Shown: piece after piece, positions 33,157 to 42,113 of the stretch | How positions within the stretch are numbered: the stretch's first letter is position 1 | Layout of the letters: each line of letters opens with the position of its first letter | Source of the DNA: Cellulomonas fimi | GTDB lineage: Bacteria > Actinomycetota > Actinomycetes > Actinomycetales > Cellulomonadaceae | Direction of reading: 5' to 3' | DNA: 64,000 nucleotides | NCBI RefSeq assembly: GCF_028583725.1 | Contig: NZ_CP110680.1 | Location: 434,001-498,000, forward strand | Notes under the pieces: generated by a model | What the model was told of the DNA's origin: nothing | Databases searched by the model: none | The model's input: only the letters and a program-made list of their open reading frames with translations | Program-made: the position numbers and the translations under genes

Positions 33157-35306
33157 CGGCACGCACCACGGACCACCCGCCCCTGTCCCCGCCCGCACCG
33201 GCGCCCCGTCGCCGCCGCTGGCTGATCGCCGGGATCGCCGCCCTCGCGGTGGTGACCCTCGCCGCGGTCGTCGTGCTCGTCGGCCCGTGGGGGCGCAGCG
33301 CCCCCGCGGCCGGCGGGTCCGGCGGCGGTTCCGCACCGGACGCCCCGGTCGCCGGCCCGCCCGACGCCCGCACCCCGGAGGTCGACACGGCCGCGCTGAC
33401 GGCCGGCGTCGAGCAGAAGGCCGTCGGCAAGATCGCGCCCGTGCGCCTCGCCGAGGGCGTCGTCCCGCCGACGAACCGCTGGTACAGCGGGCTCGTGTTC
33501 GGCGACGAGCCGCAGCCGGTCTTCGCGCAGCCGGTCTCGTTCGCGCTCACCGACACCGGCTTCACGCTCGGCCTGCCGGACCCGGTGGCCAGCGACAAGG
33601 CGGTCGTCGCACCGCACGTCCCGGCCGTGACCGTCGACGCTGGCGCCGCGTCCGCACAGGTCAGCGCCGCCGACCCCGTCAGCGTGACCGTCGACCTGCT
33701 CGACGCGACCGGCGCGGTGCTGGGACACGTCGTCCTCGCCGAGGGCTCGCCGTTCGTCAGCCTGACGGCCGAGCGGGACCTCACGCTGGACGCGACCGCC
33801 GAGGGCAGCTCGTTCTCGGGCGGCGGCGACGGCGAGCCGGCGACAGCCACCGTCGTGGGCACCGACTGGGCGCTCGTCGGCGCCGAGGGCGGCTCGACCA
33901 CCCTCGCCGCGGGCGACACCGCGACCTGGTACCCCGTCCCGCAGGACGCCGACGCCGACGCGGCCGCCGCGCTCGCGACCGCCGCCGCCGACCCCGTCAC
34001 GGGGGTCGACGTGACCTACGGCGTGGACGACGACGTGGCCCGCACGACCCTCACGTACAACACCGCGGGCGGCACGCCGTCGGCCTACGTGCTCGCGCCG
34101 CACCAGCGCACCGGCACCCAGCCGGAGCGCGACGGCTGCGACCTGGGCACCTACCCGAGCGTGTACGGCACGCTCGAGCTCTGCGCCGGCTCGCACCTGT
34201 CGGCGTTCGCGCCCACCGTGCGGCCCACGGGCGCGCTCGACCTCGACGGCGTCCCCGACGACCGTCGGACCGCGATCGTCGACGCCCTGCGCGCCGACGT
34301 CGCGGCCACCGAGCCGTTCCCGTCGGACACGTACTTCGGCGGGAAGGCGCTGTTCCGCGCGGCGTCCCTCGTGACGCTGGGCGAGCAGCTCGGCGCCGAC
34401 GACGTGGTGGCCGACCTGCGCACCCGGACGACCGACGCGCTGCGCGAGTGGGCGGAGCCCGACGGCTGCGCCGAGCGGGACGCACGCTGCGTCGTCTACG
34501 ACGCGGCCGCCCGGTCCGCGATCGGCCTCACGCCCTCGTTCGGGTCGGACGAGCTCAACGACCACCACTTCCACTACGGGTACCTCCTCGCGGCGGCCGG
34601 CCTCCTGTCGGCCGACGACGAGTCGCTCGCGGAGGACCTCGCGCCGGTCATGGACCTGCTCGCCGCCGACATCGCCTCGGCCACCCCGACGGACGAGCTG
34701 CCGCAGCTGCGGTCGTTCGACCCGTGGTTCGGGCACTCGTGGGCGTCGGGCACGTCGCCCTTCGCGGACGGCAACAACCAGGAGTCGTCCTCGGAGGCCG
34801 TCAACGCGTGGAACGGCCTCGGGCTGTGGGCGCAGGCGTCCGGGCAGGACGACCTCGCGACGCAGGCGGCGTGGATGACCTCCACGGAGGCCGCGTCGGC
34901 GCGCGCGTACTGGACGGCGCCCGACCTGGACGACCCCGCGCTCGACGGGTTCGGCCACGAGGTGTTCTCGATCAGCTGGGGCGCGAAGCGTGACTACGCG
35001 ACGTGGTTCAGCCCTGAGCCGTCGGCGATCCTCGGCATCCAGCTCATCCCCATGGGCCCGGTGCAGATGTCGCTCGCGACCGGCGTCGACCCGGAGCGGA
35101 TCTCGGCCGCCGTCGAGGAGTCCGGGTTCACCGGGCCGCTCGCCGACTACGTCGTGACGTACTCCGCGCTCGCGGGGGAGGACGCGGCGGAGAAGGCGTG
35201 GACGACGGCCACCGGGCTGTCGGAAGACGCGATCGACGACGGGTCGTCCCGCGCGTCGATGCTCGCGTTCATCGCGTCCGCGCAGGCGCACCCGCCCCGC
35301 AGCTGA
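33153..35306 (+). CDS. Membrane-anchored GH81 endo-beta-1,3-glucanase
   Basis: The protein has 717 residues. A basic N-terminus and a single hydrophobic helix (about 18-40) without a clear cleavage site suggest an external enzyme held in the membrane. A Gly/Pro/Ala linker follows. GH81 signatures are strong: PTNRWYSGLVFG, FGSDELNDHHFHYGYLL (catalytic Asp near 469) and DPWFGHSWASG with DGNNQESSSEAVNAW (catalytic Glu near 545). It should cut beta-1,3-glucan. Because it is translationally coupled to a glucan synthase, I infer that it edits or releases the polymer made by that synthase rather than feeding on foreign glucan. Confidence 0.9.
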   Translation: MTARTTDHPPLSPPAPAPRRRRWLIAGIAALAVVTLAAVVVLVGPWGRSAPAAGGSGGGSAPDAPVAGPPDARTPEVDTAALTAGVEQKAVGKIAPVRLAEGVVPPTNRWYSGLVFGDEPQPVFAQPVSFALTDTGFTLGLPDPVASDKAVVAPHVPAVTVDAGAASAQVSAADPVSVTVDLLDATGAVLGHVVLAEGSPFVSLTAERDLTLDATAEGSSFSGGGDGEPATATVVGTDWALVGAEGGSTTLAAGDTATWYPVPQDADADAAAALATAAADPVTGVDVTYGVDDDVARTTLTYNTAGGTPSAYVLAPHQRTGTQPERDGCDLGTYPSVYGTLELCAGSHLSAFAPTVRPTGALDLDGVPDDRRTAIVDALRADVAATEPFPSDTYFGGKALFRAASLVTLGEQLGADDVVADLRTRTTDALREWAEPDGCAERDARCVVYDAAARSAIGLTPSFGSDELNDHHFHYGYLLAAAGLLSADDESLAEDLAPVMDLLAADIASATPTDELPQLRSFDPWFGHSWASGTSPFADGNNQESSSEAVNAWNGLGLWAQASGQDDLATQAAWMTSTEAASARAYWTAPDLDDPALDGFGHEVFSISWGAKRDYATWFSPEPSAILGIQLIPMGPVQMSLATGVDPERISAAVEESGFTGPLADYVVTYSALAGEDAAEKAWTTATGLSEDAIDDGSSRASMLAFIASAQAHPPRS

Positions 35307-35319
35307 CGCACCGTCCGCA

Positions 35320-35338
35320 GGTGACGCCTCGCGTCACC
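35320..35338. terminator. Short hairpin between convergent genes
   Basis: GGTGACGC (35320-35327) and GCGTCACC (35331-35338) form an 8-bp stem with a 3-nt loop, between the GH81 stop and the stop of the GT87-like gene. It could end both transcripts. Confidence 0.55.
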
Positions 35339-35346
35339 GCATGCCG

Positions 35347-36792
35347 TCAGACGGCGTCGCTCGCCTCGTGCAGCGGCGCCGTCTGCGGCGTCCGGGGGCC
35401 GGTCGCCCCCGCGGGCGCGGGCGTCGCCAGCTCACCGGACCCACCCGTGGGCGCCGACGGCCCGCCGGTCGCCGCGGTGGCGTCCGCGGTCGTCGGCGCA
35501 CCGGCTCCCGGCGCATCGCCCGCCGCGGGCGGCAGGTCGTGCGCGGGCGGCCGCAGCAGGGCGCGGGCGGTCGTCACGAGCAGCACGACGAGCGCGACGT
35601 TGCGGGCCGCGAGGACGGCGGTGACGAGCAGCCCGCCCCCGAGGATCTGGTCGTACCCCCACGGGAAGACGACCTGCGTCGCCGCGGCGACACCGGCGAC
35701 GGTCCACGCGGTCGTCCGCCAGCCCGGGAGCCGCAGCGCGAGCGCGACCGCGACCGGCGGCGCCAGCCACCCGACGTACTGCGGCGACCCGACCTTGTTG
35801 AAGACGATCGTCGCGAGCACCAGCAGCAGGGCCCCGCGCACGACGAGCTCGCGCTGCGCGACCGCGTCCTCCCAGAACCGGTCCCCGAGGTGCCGCCGAC
35901 GCCACCACAGCAGCGCGGCGCACGCCGCCAGTCCGACGAAGAACAGCGCGCCGAGCGCGTCGGCCGCGCCCGCCGTGCCGGGGCCGGACACCTCCCAGGT
36001 GACGATCGGCTCGTTGAGGTGGCGGCGCACGGTGTCGCTGAACACGCCGACCAGCACCCACGGCGTCGCGCCGACGGCCTCGATCTGGAGCCCACGGTCC
36101 TCCTGCTCACCGAGGAACGACGCCACGTGCGCGCCGCCGCCGAGCGCCAGCACGGCCCCGACGACGACGACGCTGACGACGGCCGCGGGCAGCACGACGT
36201 CCCGCCACGGCCGGCGCACCGCCACGACCACCGCGAGCAGCAGCGCACCCGGGGCGACCTTGATCCAGGCGGCGACGGTGAGCAGCACCGACGACACCCG
36301 CGGGTGGCGCAGCGTGACGGCGAGCGCGACGACGACCAGGGGCGCGACGACGGCGTCGAGCCGGCCCATCGCGATGGGACCGAGGAGCGCGAGGAACCCG
36401 ATCCACCACCAGGCGCCCGTCGTCGTGCGCGGCTCGTGCGGCCGGCGGCCGCCGGTCCCGGCGGGACGCGCGAGCCGCGGCGCGTGCAGCAGGACCCCGA
36501 GCGCGGCGGCGTCGAGCGCGGTGACGAGCACGGACCAGGTGACGGCGTACGCGGGGCCGGTCCACTGACCGGTCGCGGCGGCGGCGAGCATCGGGCCGAT
36601 CGCGCCGACCGGGTACACCCAGTCGCCGGACAGGACGGGCCACTGCCCCTCGTGCACGCCGAGCCACATCCAGTAGCGGTAGAGCTCGAGGTCCCAGAAC
36701 GCCTTCTGCGGGATGAGCACGACGCCGACGTACGCCAGCCAGGCGTGCACGGCGAGGAACGCGACCCAGACGGCCGTCAAGGAGCGCAGCAA
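35347..36792 (-). CDS. GT87-like (DUF2029) polyprenol-linked mannosyltransferase
   Basis: This 481-residue membrane protein has about 10 hydrophobic segments. The FWDLELYRYW motif in the first external loop carries the acidic residue expected of GT-C enzymes, and GRLDAVVAPLVVVAL, AWIKVAPGALLL and NKVGSPQYVGWLAPP are conserved DUF2029 segments. Such enzymes add mannose from a polyprenol donor to lipoglycans. A Pro/Ala/Thr-rich cytoplasmic tail follows. The start is TTG 36792 or possibly CTG 36801, which has GGAGG 5 nt upstream. Confidence 0.8.
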   Translation of the reverse strand: MLRSLTAVWVAFLAVHAWLAYVGVVLIPQKAFWDLELYRYWMWLGVHEGQWPVLSGDWVYPVGAIGPMLAAAATGQWTGPAYAVTWSVLVTALDAAALGVLLHAPRLARPAGTGGRRPHEPRTTTGAWWWIGFLALLGPIAMGRLDAVVAPLVVVALAVTLRHPRVSSVLLTVAAWIKVAPGALLLAVVVAVRRPWRDVVLPAAVVSVVVVGAVLALGGGAHVASFLGEQEDRGLQIEAVGATPWVLVGVFSDTVRRHLNEPIVTWEVSGPGTAGAADALGALFFVGLAACAALLWWRRRHLGDRFWEDAVAQRELVVRGALLLVLATIVFNKVGSPQYVGWLAPPVAVALALRLPGWRTTAWTVAGVAAATQVVFPWGYDQILGGGLLVTAVLAARNVALVVLLVTTARALLRPPAHDLPPAAGDAPGAGAPTTADATAATGGPSAPTGGSGELATPAPAGATGPRTPQTAPLHEASDAV

Positions 36793-36917
36793 GCGGTGCA
36801 GGGGAGCCTCCGGCGGCCGTGCGGGACGAGGGCGGACGAGCGGCCCCAGGCTATAGCGGCGTCACGACGGCCGTGTCGGGGTTCCACACCGGTCGCGTCC
36901 GCGACGGCACGCGGACG

Positions 36918-36953
36918 GTCCGGCCCGCACGGCGCCGGGCGTGCGGGCCGGAC
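36918..36953 (-). terminator. Terminator of the small Pro-rich gene
   Basis: GTCCGGCCCGCAC (36918-36930) pairs perfectly with GTGCGGGCCGGAC (36941-36953), 11 bp beyond the stop of the gene at 36964. Confidence 0.75.
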
Positions 36954-36963
36954 GGGGGCCGGG

Positions 36964-37188
36964 TTACTCCTGGATCGGGCGCGCCGGTGGCGGCGGGACG
37001 GCCGGGCCGGCGCCGACGACCGGCACCACGCGCGGCGTCGAGTCGTCGATGTAGCTGCTGTCCTGCGTCTCGGCGTCGTCGGGCGCGGGCGCCGCGTGCG
37101 GCGCGGTGTCGCGGACCGGGTCGGGTGCGCCGCCGGGGATGACGCCGGACGGTGCGGGGCGGGTCTCGGGGACGTCGGGCTCGGTCAT
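36964..37188 (-). CDS. Small Pro/Ala/Asp-rich hypothetical protein
   Basis: This 74-residue protein has no recognisable domain and is probably disordered: it is rich in Pro, Ala and Asp with a central DSSYIDDSTPRVVPVV segment. ATG 37188 has a GAGGAG Shine-Dalgarno and a strong terminator follows, so I treat it as a real gene. It is divergent from the uracil permease. Function unknown. Confidence 0.55.
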   Translation of the reverse strand: MTEPDVPETRPAPSGVIPGGAPDPVRDTAPHAAPAPDDAETQDSSYIDDSTPRVVPVVGAGPAVPPPPARPIQE

Positions 37189-37337
37189 CGTGGACTCCTC
37201 CTCGGCAGGTGGGTCGCGCTCTTCAGGGTCACCGTGGCACGTGGGACCGCGGTCCGCGCGTCGAGCGCCGCAGGGGCCGTACCCTGCGGTGCAGCCGGCG
37301 CCGGGAGGTGGCCGGGACGACGTGACGGGAGCGGTCG

Positions 37338-38648
37338 ATGGCGGGTCTGGGCTGGGCGGTGCACGGGGACGGGCGGAACGTGCGACCGGGGGCGGTCGTC
37401 GCCCCGGACGAGCGGCTCACGTGGCCCCGGACCGTCGGGATCGGCCTGCAGCACGTGGTCGCGATGTTCGGCGCGACGTTCGCGGTCCCGCTCATCACGG
37501 ACTTCTCGCCGCAGACGACGCTCTTCTTCTCCGCGATCGGCACGGTCGCGTTCCTGCTGATCACCCGCAACCGGCTGCCCAGCTACCTCGGGTCGAGCTT
37601 TGCGTTCATCGCCCCGGTCGTGGCCGCCACGGCGAGCGGCGGCCAGTCCGTCGCCGTCGGCGGCATCCTCGTCACGGGCCTGGTGCTCGCGGCGGTCGGT
37701 GCCGTCGTGCACGTCGCGGGGTCGCACTGGATCGAGGTCGTGATGCCGCCGGTCGTGACCGGTGCGATCGTCGCGCTCATCGGCTTCAACCTGGCGCCCG
37801 TCGCGTGGGGCTCGGTCCAGAAGGCGCCGCTGACGGCGGTCGTCACGCTCGGGGCGATCGTCCTGACGACGGTGCTGTTCCGCGGCATCCTCGGCCGCCT
37901 GTCGATCCTCGTCGGCGTCCTGGTCGGCTACGCCGCGGCGCTGCTGCAGGGCCAGGTCGACTTCACGCGGTTCCGCGAGGCCGCCTGGGTGGGCCTGCCG
38001 CCGTTCACCGCACCGTCCTTCGACGTGGAGATCCTCGGCCTGTTCGTCCCCGTGGTGCTCGTCCTCGTCGCCGAGAACGTCGGCCACGTGAAGTCCGTCG
38101 CCGCGATGACGGGCCGCGACCTCGACCCGCTCACGGGCCGCGCGCTGTTCGCCGACGGGGTCGCGACGTCGCTCGCGGGCCTCGGCGGCGGCTCCGGCAC
38201 GACGACCTACGCGGAGAACATCGGCGTCATGGCTGCGACGCGCGTGTACTCGACCGCCGCGTACTGGGTCGCCGCGGGTGGCGCTCTGGTGCTGAGCCTG
38301 TCGCCGAAGTTCGGCGAGCTGATCAAGACGATCCCCGACGGGGTGCTCGGCGGGGCGACGACGATGCTCTACGGCATGATCGGCCTGCTCGGCGCACGCA
38401 TCTGGATCCAGGCCCGCGTCGACTTCTCGAACCCCGTCAACCTGGTCCCGGCCGCGATCGCGCTGGTCGTCGGTGTCGCCAACTACACGTGGGTCGTCGG
38501 GGAGCTCCGCTTCGAGGGCATCGCGCTCGGCACCGCCACCGCGATCGGGCTCTACCACCTCATGCGGGTCGTGGCGCGCTGGCGCGGGACGGGCGCCGAG
38601 CCCGCGACCCCGACGTCGGTGCCCGTCGCCGAGTCGCCGCGCGACTGA
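37338..38648 (+). CDS. uraA: NCS2-family uracil/xanthine permease
   Basis: The protein has 436 residues and about 12-14 membrane segments. GIGLQHVVAMFGATFAVP at the N-terminus, VLVLVAENVGHVKSVAAMTGRD and LGGGSGTTTYAENIGVMAATRV are diagnostic of the UraA branch of NCS2 transporters. It imports uracil with a proton, which fits with upp elsewhere in the window. ATG 37338 has GGGAG upstream. Confidence 0.93.
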   Translation: MAGLGWAVHGDGRNVRPGAVVAPDERLTWPRTVGIGLQHVVAMFGATFAVPLITDFSPQTTLFFSAIGTVAFLLITRNRLPSYLGSSFAFIAPVVAATASGGQSVAVGGILVTGLVLAAVGAVVHVAGSHWIEVVMPPVVTGAIVALIGFNLAPVAWGSVQKAPLTAVVTLGAIVLTTVLFRGILGRLSILVGVLVGYAAALLQGQVDFTRFREAAWVGLPPFTAPSFDVEILGLFVPVVLVLVAENVGHVKSVAAMTGRDLDPLTGRALFADGVATSLAGLGGGSGTTTYAENIGVMAATRVYSTAAYWVAAGGALVLSLSPKFGELIKTIPDGVLGGATTMLYGMIGLLGARIWIQARVDFSNPVNLVPAAIALVVGVANYTWVVGELRFEGIALGTATAIGLYHLMRVVARWRGTGAEPATPTSVPVAESPRD

Positions 38649-38669
38649 CCCGGACCGGGCGCGGAGGGG

Positions 38670-39341
38670 TCAGCCCTGCGGGGCCTGCTCCTCCGTGCCC
38701 TCGACGGGCGCCTCCGCGCCGTCTGCCGCGGGCGTCTCCGGCTCCGGGGTCTCGATGGCGGCCTGGTCGAGCGGCACGCAGCCCTCGGGCGCCACGAGCG
38801 GCACGGACGGGTCGAGCACGACCTGGTCGGCGGGCGTGAGCTCCGCGAACTGCGTGCCGAGCGTCAGGTCGACCGACGGGTCCTCCCGCACGACGAGGTG
38901 CAGGTCCTCGCCCTCCAGCTGTGCGGCCAGGGTGTACGCGGCGGCCGCACCGGCCACGCCGAACGAGATGCGGGCCACCCCGTCGAAGGCGGGCTGCGTG
39001 TTGCCCGAGCCCGCGACGACGAACCCGCGCTGCGTGAGCTCCGCGGCCGCGCCGCCCGCGAGGCCGACACGGCTGGTGCTGTTGAGCACGGTGATCGTCA
39101 CCTGGTTGTACGCCAGCGGCAGCGTGCCCGCGGGCGGGCACGGGTCCGGGTCGGGGACCGGCGGCGGGGGCGCGGTGCTGAAGCCGCGCGCCACGAACGG
39201 CAGGTTCACGCTGCCCGTGTAGACGGCCGTCGCGCCGAGGCCCGCGACCGCGAGCCCGGCGAGCAGCACCCCGAAGATCACGGCCTGCCGCTCGTGCATG
39301 TGCCGGCGGCGCAGCGCCCGGGCTCGGTCGAGGTCGCTCAC
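38670..39341 (-). CDS. LytR_C-domain membrane protein
   Basis: The protein has 223 residues from GTG 39341. One membrane helix (about 20-42) follows a basic N-terminus. The external part begins ITVLNSTSRVGLAGGAAAELTQRGF, the LytR_C core found at the end of LytR-CpsA-Psr wall-polymer ligases; here it stands without the catalytic domain. The C-terminus is acidic and Pro-rich. The start overlaps the stop of the upstream gene (GTGA), so the two are coupled. Confidence 0.85.
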   Translation of the reverse strand: MSDLDRARALRRRHMHERQAVIFGVLLAGLAVAGLGATAVYTGSVNLPFVARGFSTAPPPPVPDPDPCPPAGTLPLAYNQVTITVLNSTSRVGLAGGAAAELTQRGFVVAGSGNTQPAFDGVARISFGVAGAAAAYTLAAQLEGEDLHLVVREDPSVDLTLGTQFAELTPADQVVLDPSVPLVAPEGCVPLDQAAIETPEPETPAADGAEAPVEGTEEQAPQG

Positions 39342-39787
39342 GGCTCGACCGTCTCCGTGGTCGCACCGGCCTCGCCGCTCGCAGCGGTCGCGCTGGTCGT
39401 GTCCGCCGTGGCGGTCACGGGGGTCGCGACGGCCGTGAGGTCGTCGGCCGGCTCGCCGCCCGGCTCCTCCGCCGCCGCCGCGCCCGTGCCCGACTCGACG
39501 ACCAGCACGCGCGCGTGCAGGACCGCACGCTGCTGGAGCGCGGCCCGCACGGCGCGGTGCAGCCCGTCCTCGAGGTACATGACGCCCTTGTACTGCACGA
39601 CGTGCGCGAACAGGTCGCCGTAGAACGTGGAGTCCTCGGCGAGCAGCGCGTCGAGGTCGAGCGTGCGCTTGGTCGTCACGAGCTGGTCGAGGCGCACGAC
39701 GCGCGGCGAGACCTCGGCCCACTGCCGGGGGCTCTCGTACCCGTGGTCCGGGTAGGGCCTGCCCTCGCCCACCGCCTTGAAGATCAC
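39338..39787 (-). CDS. ParB/sulphiredoxin-fold small protein (often labelled VapB-like)
   Basis: The protein has 149 residues. Residues 1-95 contain VRLDQLVTTKRTLDLDALL and YLEDGLHRAVRAALQQR; the DGxHR motif is the nucleotide-binding signature of ParB/Srx-fold domains. Similar actinobacterial proteins are sometimes labelled VapB-type antitoxin, but no toxin gene is beside it. The last 50 residues are a low-complexity Thr/Ala/Glu tail. It is coupled to the LytR_C gene and is divergent from the ABC transporter. Confidence 0.6.
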   Translation of the reverse strand: MIFKAVGEGRPYPDHGYESPRQWAEVSPRVVRLDQLVTTKRTLDLDALLAEDSTFYGDLFAHVVQYKGVMYLEDGLHRAVRAALQQRAVLHARVLVVESGTGAAAAEEPGGEPADDLTAVATPVTATADTTSATAASGEAGATTETVEP

Positions 39788-40011
39788 GGTGGGCAGTCTA
39801 GGTGGGTCGGGCCGTCGGGCGAGCCGCGTCCACGATTCCTGTCCGGTATCACCCGGTGGGAGGTGCGGGTCGCGACGACGGGGCGAGGGCGCGTCCGCCC
39901 CCGGTCGGACGCGCGGGCGTCCGTGGTCGGACCGCGGTCGGCGTCGACGTTCCGCACGGCGGGACCGCCGGGGGACGCGCGTCGGACCGCGGCCCCGGCA
40001 CGCTGGACGCC

Positions 40012-40734
40012 ATGAGCACCCCTGCGACCGGCGCCGTCCCCGTGGCCGGCGGTACGGCCACCACCGTCCGTGTGTCCGCCCGCGGCCTCGTCAAGCGGTT
40101 CGGCGAGACGACCGCCCTGGCCGGCGTCGACCTCGACCTCGCCGACGGCGAGGCGCTCGCCGTGACCGGCCCGTCCGGGTCGGGCAAGTCGACGCTGCTG
40201 CACTGCCTGGCCGGCATCCTCGTGCCCGACGCCGGGACCGTGACGTTGCGCGGCCGACCCGTGCACGCGCTCGACGAGCGCGAGCGGTCGCTGCTGCGCC
40301 GCTCGCACTACGGCTTCGTCTTCCAGAACGGGCAGCTCCTGCCCGAGCTCCCGGCGGTCGAGAACGTCGCCCTCCCCGCGATGCTCAAGGGCACACCGCG
40401 CCGCGAGGCGACCGAGCTCGCCACCCGCTGGCTGCACTCGCTCGGGCTGGCGGGCATGGAGGGCCGCCGTCCCGGTGAGCTCTCGGGCGGTCAGGCGCAG
40501 CGCGTCGCCGTCGCGCGGGCCCTCGTGACGCAGCCCGACGTGGTCTTCGCCGACGAGCCCACGGGCGCGCTCGACCAGGCCAACGGGTTCGAGGTCATGC
40601 GGCTGCTCACGCAGGCGACCCGGTCGGTCGGCGCGTGCCTCGTCGTCGTGACGCACGACCCGCAGGTGGCCGCGTGGTGCGGCCGGCGCATCGAGGTCCG
40701 CGACGGGCGCGTCGTCGACGAGGTGCGGCTGTGA
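40012..40734 (+). CDS. ABC transporter ATP-binding protein
   Basis: The protein has 240 residues. Walker A GPSGSGKST is at 53-61, followed by the Q-loop FQNGQLLPEL, signature LSGGQAQRVAVARAL and Walker B VVFADEPTGALD. It belongs to the LolD/MacB/BceA-like group that pairs with FtsX-type permeases. The permease gene starts inside its stop codon (GTGA). Confidence 0.95.
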   Translation: MSTPATGAVPVAGGTATTVRVSARGLVKRFGETTALAGVDLDLADGEALAVTGPSGSGKSTLLHCLAGILVPDAGTVTLRGRPVHALDERERSLLRRSHYGFVFQNGQLLPELPAVENVALPAMLKGTPRREATELATRWLHSLGLAGMEGRRPGELSGGQAQRVAVARALVTQPDVVFADEPTGALDQANGFEVMRLLTQATRSVGACLVVVTHDPQVAAWCGRRIEVRDGRVVDEVRL

Positions 40735-42086
40735 ACGCCGTCGTCGCGCTCGCGCCCCACCTGCGCCGTGCGGGCGGCCGTGACACCCGCGTGACCACCG
40801 CGCTGTCGGTCACCGCGTTCGCGGTGTCGACCGCGCTCACGCTGTCCGTCGTCGGCGGGCTGCTCGGGTTCGCCGAGCGTGCGGCGCACCCCGCGGACGC
40901 CCTCCAGCGCGAGCTCGGCATGCTGTACGTGCAGCTCGCGTGGACCGCCCTCATCCTGCTCGTCGTCCCGCTGGTCACCCTCGCCGGTGCCGCCGCGCGC
41001 ATGGGGGTCGCCCGGCGCGACGCCCGGCTCGCGACGCTGCGGCTGCTCGGCGCGACCCCGCGCGAGGTCGTCGCGCTGTCGCTGCTCGAGACGTGCGTGC
41101 AGGGGCTCGTCGGCGCCGTGATCGGCGTGCTCGGCTACGTCGCGCTGCTGCCGGTGTGGGCGCTCGTGCCGTTCCAGGGCGGCACGTTCTCCGTCGGCGA
41201 GCTGTGGGTCGGGCCGCTCCCGGTGCTCGCCGTGCTCGTCGCGGTCCCCGTGCTGGCCGCCGTCAGCGGGTTCGTGTCGCTGCGCCGGGTCGTCGTGTCG
41301 CCGCTCGGCGTCGCGCGCCGCACCACGCCGCCCGGGCTCAAGGTCGTGCGCGTCGTCGTCCTCGCCGCCGCGCTCGTCGGCTTCGCGATCGCGACCGCCG
41401 CCGCCGGACGCCTCGCCGCGGCCCTCGTCGCCGTCCTGCTCGGGTTCCTCGCCGCCGGGTTCGGGGCGATGAACCTCGTCGGGCCCTGGGTGCTCGGGAT
41501 CATGGGCCGCGTCCAGGCGCGCCGCGCCCGCACCCCCGTCCGGCTGCTCGCGGCCCGCCGCCTCGCCGACGACCCGCGCGGCGCGTGGCGCGTCGTCGGC
41601 GGGCTCGGGCTCGCGGGCTTCGTCGCGGGCGCGCTCGCGGTCCTGCCGATGTTCACGTCGGGCCAGCAGGTCGACCGGCAGGGGGAGATCCTCGACGACG
41701 ACCTCGTCACCGGCGCGATGCTCACGCTCGTCATCGCGTTCCTGCTCGCCGCGGTGTCCGCCGGGATCCAGCAGGCGTCGACGGTGCTCGACCGGCGCCG
41801 CGAGTACGCGCTCGCGCACCTCGCGGGGATGCCCGTCGAGCTGCTCGACGCCGTCCGTCGCCGCGAGGTGACCGGGCCGATGGTGCGCGTCGCCGGCGGG
41901 TCGTCGCTCGTCGCCGTCGTCATGCTGTCGCCGCTGTTCAAGACGGCCGCGTTCGCGGACTGGCGCGGCATCGCCCTGCTCGTGGGGTGCCTCGTCGGCG
42001 GTTGCCTGCTCGTCCTCGCCGCGACCGAGACCAGCCGCCCGCTGCTCCGCTCGGTCCTCGCCGAGCCGCTGGTCCGCGCGGACTGA
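40731..42086 (+). CDS. FtsX-like ABC permease
   Basis: This 451-residue permease has about eight to ten membrane segments. The cytoplasmic loop RRDARLATLRLLGATPREVVALSLLE is the typical FtsX coupling region. There is no large extracellular domain, which argues against a MacB or BceB type. Together with the upstream ATPase it forms an exporter or a mechanotransmission complex of unknown substrate, perhaps antimicrobial resistance. Confidence 0.88.
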   Translation: MNAVVALAPHLRRAGGRDTRVTTALSVTAFAVSTALTLSVVGGLLGFAERAAHPADALQRELGMLYVQLAWTALILLVVPLVTLAGAAARMGVARRDARLATLRLLGATPREVVALSLLETCVQGLVGAVIGVLGYVALLPVWALVPFQGGTFSVGELWVGPLPVLAVLVAVPVLAAVSGFVSLRRVVVSPLGVARRTTPPGLKVVRVVVLAAALVGFAIATAAAGRLAAALVAVLLGFLAAGFGAMNLVGPWVLGIMGRVQARRARTPVRLLAARRLADDPRGAWRVVGGLGLAGFVAGALAVLPMFTSGQQVDRQGEILDDDLVTGAMLTLVIAFLLAAVSAGIQQASTVLDRRREYALAHLAGMPVELLDAVRRREVTGPMVRVAGGSSLVAVVMLSPLFKTAAFADWRGIALLVGCLVGGCLLVLAATETSRPLLRSVLAEPLVRAD

Positions 42087-42113
42087 CCGCGCGTCCTGCC
42101 GGGGCGGCGCGCG

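Noticed and set aside
39338..39787. VapBC-type toxin-antitoxin system
   Set aside because: No PIN-domain toxin lies on either side, and the motif content fits a ParB/Srx fold better than a ribbon-helix-helix or AbrB antitoxin.
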